Shown piece after piece: positions 19,049 to 26,260 of a stretch of 64,000 nucleotides of DNA (positions within the stretch are counted from its first letter, which is position 1; each line of letters starts with the position of its first letter). The notes below the pieces were generated by a model that was given only the letters and a program-made list of their open reading frames with translations, had not been told where the DNA came from and did not search any database. Both the position numbers and the translations under genes were made by a program. Source of the stretch: JANWXR01 sp964608265 (GTDB lineage: Bacteria; Chloroflexota; Anaerolineae; Anaerolineales; UBA6663); contig CAZSNP010000010.1 in the NCBI GenBank assembly GCA_964608265.1, positions 1 through 64,000 on the forward strand, written 5' to 3'.

Positions 19049-19062
19049 GGCGCCGGGCCGAG

Positions 19063-20226
19063 ATGGACGCGGCTCAACCGGCGGGTAACGGCAAGCTGCT
19101 CGCCAACCTGATCCTGTTTGGCCGTGTGCTCCGGGGCCTCGGCCTCGATGTGAACCCGGGACGGGTGATGGACGTGGCCCATGCGCTCGAGTTCGTCGAG
19201 ATCGGGCGCAAGGCCGACTTTTACAACACCATCCGCAGCCTGCTCGTGCACCGGCGTGAGGACCTGGCCCTCTTCGATCAGGCCTTTCAACTTTTCTGGC
19301 GCGTGCCGCCCGAGGGTTACGAGATCAAGCTGCCGGCCAAGGCCCCGCCGCGCCGCAAGCCGTTGGTCAAACCGCCGGCGTTGCGCGAGCCGAAGGACGC
19401 CGACGGCGAGGCGCCGCCCAGCCGCGATCAGCCGCCCGTTATCGAGGTCACGCAAACCTACAGCGCCAACGAAGTCCTGCGGCACAAAGACTTCGCCGAG
19501 ATGACGGCCGAGGAACTGGCCGAGGTCAAAGAAATGATGGCCCGCCTGTTTTGGCAACTCGGCGAGCGCCGCACGCGCCGGCGTGAGCCGGGCAAGGGCC
19601 GCTGGCTCGACCTGCGCCGCACCCTGCGCCTCAACCTGCGGCACGGCGGCGAAATCCTGCGCTGGGCCGAGCGCGAGCCGAAAGTCAAACCGCGCCCGCT
19701 GGTCGTCATCGCCGACATCAGCGGCAGCATGGAGCGTTACACGCGCTTGTTACTGCACTTCATCTACGGCCTCACCCAGGGATTGGATCAACCGGTCGAG
19801 TCGTTCGTGTTCAGCACCCGCCTCACGCGCATCACACGGCAGATTGGGCAGCGCAACATCGATCGCGCGCTGCGCGACGTCGGGCGCACGGTGAACGACT
19901 GGGCCGGGGGCACCCGCATCGGTGACGCGGTCAAGGCCTTCAACTTCGATTGGGGCCGGCGCGTGCTGGGGCGCGGCGCGGTGGTGCTCCTCATCAGCGA
20001 CGGCTGGGATCGCGGCGACCCGCTGCTGCTCAGCCGGGAGCTGGGCCGGCTGCATCGCAGTTGTCATCGCCTCGTGTGGCTTAACCCGCTGCTTGGCTCG
20101 CCCGAGTACGAACCGCTGACGCGCGGCATCCAGGCCGCCCTGCCGCACCTGGATGATTTTCTTCCCGTGCACAACCTCGCCAGCCTCGAAGACCTGGCGG
20201 CGCGGCTGGCAGCGTTGAAAGACTGA
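19063..20226 (+). CDS. coxE: CoxE-type von Willebrand factor A domain protein
   Basis: The 387-residue protein has the CoxE/DUF58-like VWA layout: an N-terminal helical part (GRVLRGLGLDVNPGR), a proline- and charge-rich linker (about 90-125), and a VWA domain from about 210. The metal-ion-dependent adhesion site DISGSM has Asp218, Ser220 and Ser222; GGTRIGDA and SDGWDRGD continue the site. MoxR ATPase and VWA pairs act together in metal-centre assembly; here they should complete the CO dehydrogenase active site. A hairpin (20237-20258) separates it from coxF. Confidence 0.92.
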   Translation: MDAAQPAGNGKLLANLILFGRVLRGLGLDVNPGRVMDVAHALEFVEIGRKADFYNTIRSLLVHRREDLALFDQAFQLFWRVPPEGYEIKLPAKAPPRRKPLVKPPALREPKDADGEAPPSRDQPPVIEVTQTYSANEVLRHKDFAEMTAEELAEVKEMMARLFWQLGERRTRRREPGKGRWLDLRRTLRLNLRHGGEILRWAEREPKVKPRPLVVIADISGSMERYTRLLLHFIYGLTQGLDQPVESFVFSTRLTRITRQIGQRNIDRALRDVGRTVNDWAGGTRIGDAVKAFNFDWGRRVLGRGAVVLLISDGWDRGDPLLLSRELGRLHRSCHRLVWLNPLLGSPEYEPLTRGIQAALPHLDDFLPVHNLASLEDLAARLAALKD

Positions 20227-20236
20227 CGAAAGGAGA

Positions 20237-20258
20237 GAACCGGAGGCTACGCCGGTTC
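20237..20258 (+). other. Short hairpin between coxE and coxF
   Basis: GAACCGG (20237-20243) pairs with CCGGTTC (20252-20258) across an eight-base loop. No T-run follows. It lies in the 48-base gap before the coxF start and may tune its translation. Confidence 0.5.
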
Positions 20259-20274
20259 ACTGAGTCCCTTCTGT

Positions 20275-21321
20275 ATGCGCGATGTGATGGCTGATATTGA
20301 TCAATGGCTGGAACACAATGAGTCGGTGGCGTTGGCGACCGTTGTGCAAACGTGGGGGAGTTCACCGAGGCAGGCCGGCGCGAAGATGGCGTTGACGCCG
20401 GGCGGCGGCATGACCGGCTCGGTGAGCGGCGGCTGTGTGGAGGGCGCCACGTTCGAGGAGGGCGTGGCCGTATTGAAATCGGGGCAGGCCAAACTCGTCC
20501 ATTTCGGCGTAGCGGATGAAACGGCGTGGGAGGTTGGCCTGGCGTGCGGCGGCAGCATCGAAGTGCTTGTGCAACCGCTGGATCGCGGGCTGTATGCGGC
20601 GACCCGCGCGTTGCTGTTGGCCGAGAAACCGTTTGCGGTGGCGACGCTGGTGCGGGGCGTGGAGGTCGGGCGCGGCTTTGTGATCAATGATGCGGAAGCC
20701 GTCGTCGCCCACAGCGGGCCGTCGCCCACCGAAGAGGAAACGGCTGCCGCGCGAGCCGCGCTTGCCGCCGGCCAATCCACCCGCAGCCCGCTCCCCTCGG
20801 GCGAGTGGTTCATCGAAGTCGTCTGGCCCTCCCCCACCCTCATCGTCGTCGGGGGCGTGCACACTTCCATTGCGTTGACGGCGTTGGCGAAGACGCTGGG
20901 ATACCGCACCGTCGTCGTTGATCCGCGCCGGGCGTTCGGCAGCGAGGCCCGCTTCCCGCACGTGGACCGGCTGGTGCAACAGTGGCCCGACGAGGCGTTG
21001 AAGGCCATCGGGATTTCGCGCGCCACCGCGGTGGCGATGCTGACACACGATCCCAAACTCGATGACCCCGGCCTGCTGGTGGCGCTGCGCAGCAATGCCT
21101 TTTACGTTGGCGCGCTCGGCAGCCGGGGCACACAGGCGAAGCGCCGCGCGCGCCTGAAAGCCGAAGGCCTCAGCGACGAACAGCTCGCCCGCCTGCGCGG
21201 CCCCATCGGGCTCGACCTCGGCGGGCGCACGCCCGAGGAAGTGGCGCTGGCTATCCTGGCCGAGATCGTGGCGGCGCGCAACGGGCGGCTGCGGGCAGGG
21301 GAGCGCTCGGCTGCGGTGTGA
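20275..21321 (+). CDS. coxF: CoxF/XdhC-family molybdenum cofactor maturation protein
   Basis: This 348-residue member of the XdhC/CoxI/CoxF family has the N-terminal SSPRQAGAKM and GSVSGGCVEG motifs and a C-terminal NAD(P)-binding-like half (LIVVGGVHTSIALTALAKTLGYRTVVVDPR). It is a full two-domain version with the cysteine-bearing GGC loop. CoxF binds or delivers the cofactor and works with the CoxD-CoxE pair. It is the second XdhC homologue of the locus; the first is the shorter YHS fusion at 12814. ATG codons at 20275 and 20287 are both possible. Whether to call it CoxF or CoxI cannot be decided from sequence alone. Confidence 0.85.
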   Translation: MRDVMADIDQWLEHNESVALATVVQTWGSSPRQAGAKMALTPGGGMTGSVSGGCVEGATFEEGVAVLKSGQAKLVHFGVADETAWEVGLACGGSIEVLVQPLDRGLYAATRALLLAEKPFAVATLVRGVEVGRGFVINDAEAVVAHSGPSPTEEETAAARAALAAGQSTRSPLPSGEWFIEVVWPSPTLIVVGGVHTSIALTALAKTLGYRTVVVDPRRAFGSEARFPHVDRLVQQWPDEALKAIGISRATAVAMLTHDPKLDDPGLLVALRSNAFYVGALGSRGTQAKRRARLKAEGLSDEQLARLRGPIGLDLGGRTPEEVALAILAEIVAARNGRLRAGERSAAV

Positions 21322-21338
21322 GCGTGCGGGCGGCCCTT

Positions 21339-21347
21339 TGGTAAAAT
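21339..21347 (+). promoter_or_regulatory. Extended -10 promoter candidate for the glycan locus
   Basis: TGGTAAAAT is an extended -10 (TG, G, TAAAAT). The surrounding TTTGGTAAAATT...GCTCGCCGCT block recurs almost unchanged at 23687-23709, upstream of the first glycosyltransferase. The shared context favours a promoter over chance. Confidence 0.55.
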
Positions 21348-21378
21348 TCCTGCTCGCCGCTGAATGATGCGGCGCGGT

Positions 21379-22599
21379 ATGACCCAGCCCATCATCGAGT
21401 TTCAATCTGTCAGCAAGCGCTATCGGAAGCGCCGGCACAGGGCGTTCCGCGATTTCTTCGTCCGCGCCGGCCAGCGCGCCGCGAGTGACGCCGAGTTTTG
21501 GGCGCTGCGGGAGGTGGACTTTGCCATTCAGCCGGGCGAGTCGGTCGGGCTGATCGGGCCAAACGGCGCTGGCAAGAGTACGGCGCTCAGGCTCATCAGC
21601 GGTGTGGCCGCGCCCAACGCCGGGCAAGTGGTGGTTCGCGGCCGGGTTGGCGCGCTGCTTGAACTGGGGGCCGGCTTCCACCCCGAGTTGAGCGGGCGCG
21701 ACAATGTCTACCTCAACGCCGCCCTGCTGGGGTTGGGCCGGAGCGACATCGCGCGCAGGTTTGACTCCATCGTCGGGTTTTCCGAACTGGCCGAGTTCAT
21801 CGACACCCCGGTGAAGCATTACTCGTCGGGCATGTTCATGCGGCTGGCCTTTGCGGTGAACATCCACGTCGAGCCGGAGATTCTGCTGGTGGATGAAGTC
21901 CTGGCCGTGGGCGACTACAACTTTCAGAAGAAGTGTCTTGATCGCATCAACGAGCTGAAGCGCAATGGCGTGACGATTTTTCTGGTCTCACACAGCCACG
22001 ACATGATCCGCGAGCACTGCACGCGCGCCGTATGGCTCGATCACGGCCGGCTCATCGCGGATGGCGCCGCCGAGCCGGTGGTCGTGCAATACCTCGACCG
22101 GGCGCTGGCCGCCGAGGCGGCGCGGTTGAGCGCCGGGGCGAACAGCCCGCGGTCACGCTGGGGCTCGCGCAAAATCGAAATCACCGGCGTGCGCCTCACC
22201 GACGAGGCCGGGAACGACAAAGCAATCTTTGCAACGCATGATCCGCTCGTCGTGCACATCGCCTATCGCGCGCACGAGGCGGTGCCGCCGCCCGTCTTCG
22301 GGGTTGGCATCCACCGGCAGGATGGCGTACACATCACCGGCCCGAACACGGATTTTGCGCGCTTCGATCTGCCAGCCCTCGCCGGCTCGGGCGCGATCAC
22401 TTTTCATGTCCCGCAGTTGCCACTTCTGGAGGGGGCCTTTGCCGTTTCGGTCTCGGTTCACCCGCGCGACGATACCGAGATGTACGACTTCCATGATCGG
22501 CTGTATCTTTTTCGAGTGGTGAACCGGCAGGCGCAGGTCCACGAGAAGTACGGTCTCGTAACGCTCCGGGGAGACTGGGCGCATCGGCCGGCGGCGTGA
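21379..22599 (+). CDS. wzt: ABC transporter ATPase for polysaccharide export, Wzt type with C-terminal glycan-binding domain
   Basis: The 406-residue protein has a nucleotide-binding domain with Walker A GPNGAGKST, the Wzt/TagH-type signature (KHYSSGMFMRLAFAVN), Walker B ILLVDEVLAVGD and an H-loop (VSHSHD). It is followed from about residue 255 by a beta-sandwich of the Wzt C-terminal type, which in O-antigen exporters reads the glycan terminus. Its membrane partner is most likely the ABC-2 permease on the minus strand at 51543-52328, about 29 kb away. Start choice among ATGs at 21364, 21367 and 21379 is uncertain. Confidence 0.88.
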   Translation: MTQPIIEFQSVSKRYRKRRHRAFRDFFVRAGQRAASDAEFWALREVDFAIQPGESVGLIGPNGAGKSTALRLISGVAAPNAGQVVVRGRVGALLELGAGFHPELSGRDNVYLNAALLGLGRSDIARRFDSIVGFSELAEFIDTPVKHYSSGMFMRLAFAVNIHVEPEILLVDEVLAVGDYNFQKKCLDRINELKRNGVTIFLVSHSHDMIREHCTRAVWLDHGRLIADGAAEPVVVQYLDRALAAEAARLSAGANSPRSRWGSRKIEITGVRLTDEAGNDKAIFATHDPLVVHIAYRAHEAVPPPVFGVGIHRQDGVHITGPNTDFARFDLPALAGSGAITFHVPQLPLLEGAFAVSVSVHPRDDTEMYDFHDRLYLFRVVNRQAQVHEKYGLVTLRGDWAHRPAA

Positions 22600-22654
22600 G
22601 ACAAAACAGGCCGAGGCGTGTAGAACCCGGGACATCGCATTTGGAGCAATAGGA

Positions 22655-23674
22655 TTGACACTTCTCATCACCGGCGGGGCCGGCTTCATCGGCTGCAACC
22701 TTGCCCACTACTACCTGCGGCAGAAGAGGCCCGTCGTCATCTTCGACAACCTGTCGCGGCGCGGCACGCCGCACAACGTCGCCTGGCTGCGCGAACAACA
22801 CGGCGCGGCGCTTGAGTTTGTTCAGGGTGATGTGCGCGATTTCGCGGCGGTGCAACGGGCGGCCGCCGACGCCGAGGTGATCTTCAACCTGGCGTCACAG
22901 GTGGCCGTGACGACATCGGTGGCTGATCCGCGGTCGGATTTTGAGATCAACGCGCTGGGCGCTTTCAACGTGCTCGAAGCGGCGCGGCTTTCGGGCCGCA
23001 ACCCGGCGGTGATCTTCACCTCGACCAACAAGGTGTATGGGGGGATGGAGGATGCCCGTATCGAAGAGACGCCCGATGGCTATCGCTTCGCCGATTATCC
23101 CTTCGGCATTTCCGAGGAACGGCCACTCGATTTCCATTCGCCCTATGGTTGTTCGAAAGGATCGGCCGATCAATACGTCCGCGATTACGCCCGCATCTAC
23201 GGCCTGCCCACCGTGGTCTTTCGCATGAGTTGCATCTATGGCCTGCGTCAATTCGGCAACGAGGATCAGGGCTGGGTGGCGCATTTCGCCATTGCCGCCA
23301 CCAAGGGCCGCCCGATCACGATTTACGGCGACGGCAAGCAGGTCCGCGATGTGCTGTTTGTGGATGACCTCGTGCGCGCGTTTGATTCAGCCCTCACCAA
23401 TATCCAGCGGGTGAAGGGCGAGGTGTACAACCTGGGCGGCGGCCCAGAGAATGCCCTCGCCATTTGGGCCGAGTTCGGGCCGATGCTTGAGCGCTTGCTG
23501 GGCCGGCCCATTGCCGTCAATCACGGCGACTGGCGCCCGGGCGATCAGCGCGTCTACGTCAGCGACATCCGCAAGGCCGAACGTGACCTCGGCTGGCGGC
23601 CTGCCATCAGTAAAACCGAAGGCATCCGCCGGCTGGTGGAGTGGGTGCAGGCGGACCCGGATCGCTTCGTCTAG
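22655..23674 (+). CDS. NAD-dependent nucleotide-sugar epimerase, CDP-paratose/tyvelose 2-epimerase-like
   Basis: A 339-residue extended short-chain dehydrogenase/reductase. TGGAGFIG (6-13) binds NAD and Tyr164-x3-Lys168 (SPYGCSKG) forms the catalytic pair. The stretch from LDFHSPYGCSKG through MSCIYGLRQFG, EDQGWVAHF and YGDGKQVRDVLFVDD closely recalls CDP-tyvelose/paratose 2-epimerases. The true substrate may be another nucleotide sugar, since no other CDP-dideoxyhexose genes are visible. TTG at 22655 is the only plausible start, with GGAGC upstream. A hairpin terminator follows the gene at 23712-23740. Confidence 0.82.
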   Translation: MTLLITGGAGFIGCNLAHYYLRQKRPVVIFDNLSRRGTPHNVAWLREQHGAALEFVQGDVRDFAAVQRAAADAEVIFNLASQVAVTTSVADPRSDFEINALGAFNVLEAARLSGRNPAVIFTSTNKVYGGMEDARIEETPDGYRFADYPFGISEERPLDFHSPYGCSKGSADQYVRDYARIYGLPTVVFRMSCIYGLRQFGNEDQGWVAHFAIAATKGRPITIYGDGKQVRDVLFVDDLVRAFDSALTNIQRVKGEVYNLGGGPENALAIWAEFGPMLERLLGRPIAVNHGDWRPGDQRVYVSDIRKAERDLGWRPAISKTEGIRRLVEWVQADPDRFV

Positions 23675-23688
23675 CGACACAGCCTGTT

Positions 23689-23697
23689 TGGTAAAAT
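23689..23697 (+). promoter_or_regulatory. Second copy of the TGGTAAAAT promoter-like block
   Basis: TGGTAAAAT lies in a block nearly identical to that at 21336-21361. A terminator-like hairpin begins only 15 bases further on, so a transcript from here would meet it at once. That would suit attenuation of the long glycosyltransferase operon. Confidence 0.4.
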
Positions 23698-23711
23698 TGC
23701 TCACCGCTTGC

Positions 23712-23740
23712 AACCGCCTTCATTGAAGGCGGTTACTTTT
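23712..23740 (+). terminator. Rho-independent terminator between epimerase and glycosyltransferases
   Basis: AACCGCCTTC (23712-23721) pairs perfectly with GAAGGCGGTT (23725-23734) across a three-base loop, followed by ACTTTT. Confidence 0.8.
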
Positions 23741-23773
23741 GACGATAGCAATCTGCTCCTCCCTTGAGGCAAG

Positions 23774-23819
23774 GCATCCTGAGCGGAGCGCGGCTGTTTT
23801 TGCCGCGTAGTCGAAGGAG
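23774..23819. repeat. Palindromic REP-like unit split by a hairpin
   Basis: The element begins CATCCTGAGCGGA and ends TAGTCGAAGGAG. These are the two halves of a CCTGAGCG/AGTCGAAGG palindromic unit that I recall from many bacterial genomes. Between them sits CGCGGC-TGTTTTT-GCCGCG (23789-23807), a separate hairpin. No gene lies between 23675 and 23863. Confidence 0.6.
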
Positions 23820-23863
23820 TCATACACGGACGAGCAAGTTGCCCTAAGGACACAAATCAACGG

Positions 23864-24865
23864 ATGCCCTCTGAGTTGGCTTCGGTCATCATCACGAATT
23901 GGAATGGCCGCGCCCACCTGGAACGCTGCCTGCCTGGCCTGGCCAGTCAAAGCTATCGTCCGCTGGAAGTCATCCTTGTTGATAACGGCTCGACCGATGG
24001 CAGCACCGAGTGGGTAGCGCGGAATTTCCCGGACGTCCGCATCATCAGGAATGCCGAAAACCTGGGCTTTGCCACGGCCAACAATCAAGGCATCAACGAA
24101 GCGAGAGGAGACTATGTCGTTCTGCTCAACAATGACACTTGGGCGGAACCGGACTGGTTGCTCCACCTGGTACAGGCGGTGAGAACCGACGCTGGTATTG
24201 GGATGGTGGCGTCCAAGATGCTATATGCCGATCAACCCGAGGTGATCAACTCAGCTGGGATATGTGTTGATCGGTGCGGCATTACGTGGGAGCGGCGCAC
24301 CGGCGAACGCGATAACCCTCGGGAGGCCGAATTGCAGGAGGTCTTTGGCCCGTCGGCTGGGGCGGGGCTGTATCGCCGGACGATGCTGGATGAAGTGGGA
24401 TTGTTCGATGACGACTTCTTCATCTATCTTGAAGATGTGGATCTGGCCTGGCGGGCGCGGTGGTTGGGCTGGCGGGCGGTATTCGCGCCGCAGGCTCGGG
24501 TCTTTCATGTTCACTCGGCCACGATGGAAGAAGGTTCGCCGCGCAAGACGCGGTTGCTGGCGCAGAACAAGATCAGCCTGTTGCTGCGCAATTATCCCTG
24601 GCCGTACGGGTTGTGGTACTTACCGTTGATTATGTTCTACGAACTCCTGTCATTGGGTCATGCCGTATGGAACGGGCGCGGTGTCAGCGCGGTGATGGGC
24701 CGGCTCGCCGGAGCGCGCCGGATTCCGCGCTCACTGGCCCAGCGCCGTCGAACTCAGCGTCAGGCGAGAGTCCCCGCCCGGTCGGCCCTGGACTGGCTTG
24801 AGCCGGTTCGCTGGCCGTGGCAAGTTGCGGGGCAGGTTCGCCACATCGGCGCGGGCAAATCCTGA
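23864..24865 (+). CDS. Family 2 glycosyltransferase (rhamnosyltransferase-like)
   Basis: A 333-residue GT-A protein. The N-terminal SVIITNWNGRAHLERCL and the VDNGSTDGSTEW and NLGFATANNQGI segments bind the nucleotide sugar. LLNNDTW holds the DxD-like position, and YLEDVDLAWRARWLG holds the catalytic-base ED region. A hydrophobic segment near 245-265 may attach it to the membrane. It opens a run of thirteen + strand genes with gaps under 40 bases or overlaps (23864-42192), which are probably one operon. Its sugar donor cannot be read from sequence. Confidence 0.88.
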   Translation: MPSELASVIITNWNGRAHLERCLPGLASQSYRPLEVILVDNGSTDGSTEWVARNFPDVRIIRNAENLGFATANNQGINEARGDYVVLLNNDTWAEPDWLLHLVQAVRTDAGIGMVASKMLYADQPEVINSAGICVDRCGITWERRTGERDNPREAELQEVFGPSAGAGLYRRTMLDEVGLFDDDFFIYLEDVDLAWRARWLGWRAVFAPQARVFHVHSATMEEGSPRKTRLLAQNKISLLLRNYPWPYGLWYLPLIMFYELLSLGHAVWNGRGVSAVMGRLAGARRIPRSLAQRRRTQRQARVPARSALDWLEPVRWPWQVAGQVRHIGAGKS

Positions 24866-24871
24866 ACGAAC

Positions 24872-26242
24872 GTGGCTCGCATACGCACCCTCGTCCTCTA
24901 TACGGCCGATGTCTGGGGCAGCGCCTGCCCGATACTCAGGGTAGTCGGCCCCGCCCAACAGTTGGGCTGGCAGGTGATCCAGGGAAATGAATGGCAGCCG
25001 CAGCCCCAACGGCTGGTGTGGCTTTCGCTGGAGGCAATAGCGGCCGCCGACGTTGTCGTCATCCAGCGTGATTTTCCGCGCTACGTCGAAGCCTACGCCC
25101 AGGTGATGGCAGCCGCCCGCGCTGCGGATAAGCCAGTCGTGTACGAGCTGGATGACATCCTGTTGGAGACTCCCGCCGAGCATCCTTTCGCGTGGTATTA
25201 CGACCCGGTCCGCCTTCGGTTATTGCGAGCGATGTTTGAAGCCGATGCCGTGACGGTCAGCACTCCCCAACTCCGCGACTATGTGCAACCAATCAACGGA
25301 AACGTTCACCTGTTGCCAAATTGCCTCAACGAGAGTCTGTGGTTGCGGAATGGCGTTCAGCCCGCGAATCGCAACCCAGCCGCCCCAGTCGTCATCGGCT
25401 ATATGGGCGGGCACACGCATGCGCCCGATGTCGCCACGCTACTGCCGGTGTTCGGCCGGCTGCTGGATCGGTACGGTGACCGGTTGCAACTGACATTCTT
25501 CGGTAGCACGCCGCCACCACCCGAACTGCAGTCGCATGCACAGGTCCGCTGGGACCGTTTCGACCGGGTTGACTACGCCGAGTTTGCACGCTACTTCGCG
25601 CAGGTCGTCTGTGATATTTTTGTTGCGCCGCTGCTCGACCACGTTTTCAACCGTTTCAAAAGCGCGATCAAGTTCATCGAGTACAGCGCGCTCAGCGTGC
25701 CGGGCGTTTACAGCCGCGTCCCTGCGTACCAGGCTGTCATCCGCCACGGCGTGAACGGCTTTCTGGCTTCGGAGCCGGAGGAGTGGGAGTCCAGCTTGAC
25801 CGTGTTGATCGAGCAACCGGAACTGCGGACGCAGATTGGGCGATGTGCGTTGCAGACCGCGCGCCAGGATTGGTCACTGGCGCGTTGGGCGCCCGAATGG
25901 CAACGGGTGTTTGAGTCGGTAAGGCCAGGTCAACCTGCTCTTCTGCCCGCTCCGGCGCAATCGGCCTGGGCCCGAGCCGAGGCGTGGTGGGATGATGAGA
26001 TCGCGCGTCTCTACGGCACCCTTGAGCTACAGCGGGAGACCGAACGGCAGGCGCAACGACACCTGGCGGACTTGCATCGGCGAGAACAGGATTTGGCGGC
26101 GCTGCGACAAAGCCCAGGCTGGCAGTTGATACAGATGTTGTGGCCGCTCCGATTGCAGCTGGTGCCCGTTGGAAGCCGGCGCGAACGCCTCGCGCTCAAA
26201 GTGATCGAGGCCCTGCGTCGCTTCGCTGCCCGGTCAGGTTGA
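24872..26242 (+). CDS. Glycosyltransferase (GT-B, family 4-like) with C-terminal coiled coil
   Basis: The 456-residue protein has a GT-B layout: a poorly conserved acceptor half with VYELDDILLETP, then a donor-binding half (VIGYMGGHTHAPDVATLLPVF ... KFIEYSALSVPGVYS). After about residue 365 there is a charged helical stretch rich in E, R and Q, which probably forms a coiled coil, then a short basic hydrophobic tail. It starts with GTG six bases after the preceding stop. It resembles the ELDD-motif glycosyltransferases of surface glycan clusters; the donor is unknown. Confidence 0.78.
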   Translation: MARIRTLVLYTADVWGSACPILRVVGPAQQLGWQVIQGNEWQPQPQRLVWLSLEAIAAADVVVIQRDFPRYVEAYAQVMAAARAADKPVVYELDDILLETPAEHPFAWYYDPVRLRLLRAMFEADAVTVSTPQLRDYVQPINGNVHLLPNCLNESLWLRNGVQPANRNPAAPVVIGYMGGHTHAPDVATLLPVFGRLLDRYGDRLQLTFFGSTPPPPELQSHAQVRWDRFDRVDYAEFARYFAQVVCDIFVAPLLDHVFNRFKSAIKFIEYSALSVPGVYSRVPAYQAVIRHGVNGFLASEPEEWESSLTVLIEQPELRTQIGRCALQTARQDWSLARWAPEWQRVFESVRPGQPALLPAPAQSAWARAEAWWDDEIARLYGTLELQRETERQAQRHLADLHRREQDLAALRQSPGWQLIQMLWPLRLQLVPVGSRRERLALKVIEALRRFAARSG

Positions 26243-26260
26243 GCCGAGCCTGATAACCCC

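Noticed and set aside
23741..23863. tRNA gene or small RNA in the gap
   Set aside because: The hairpins do not form a cloverleaf and no TTCRA arm or anticodon stem is present. REP-like repeats explain the structure.
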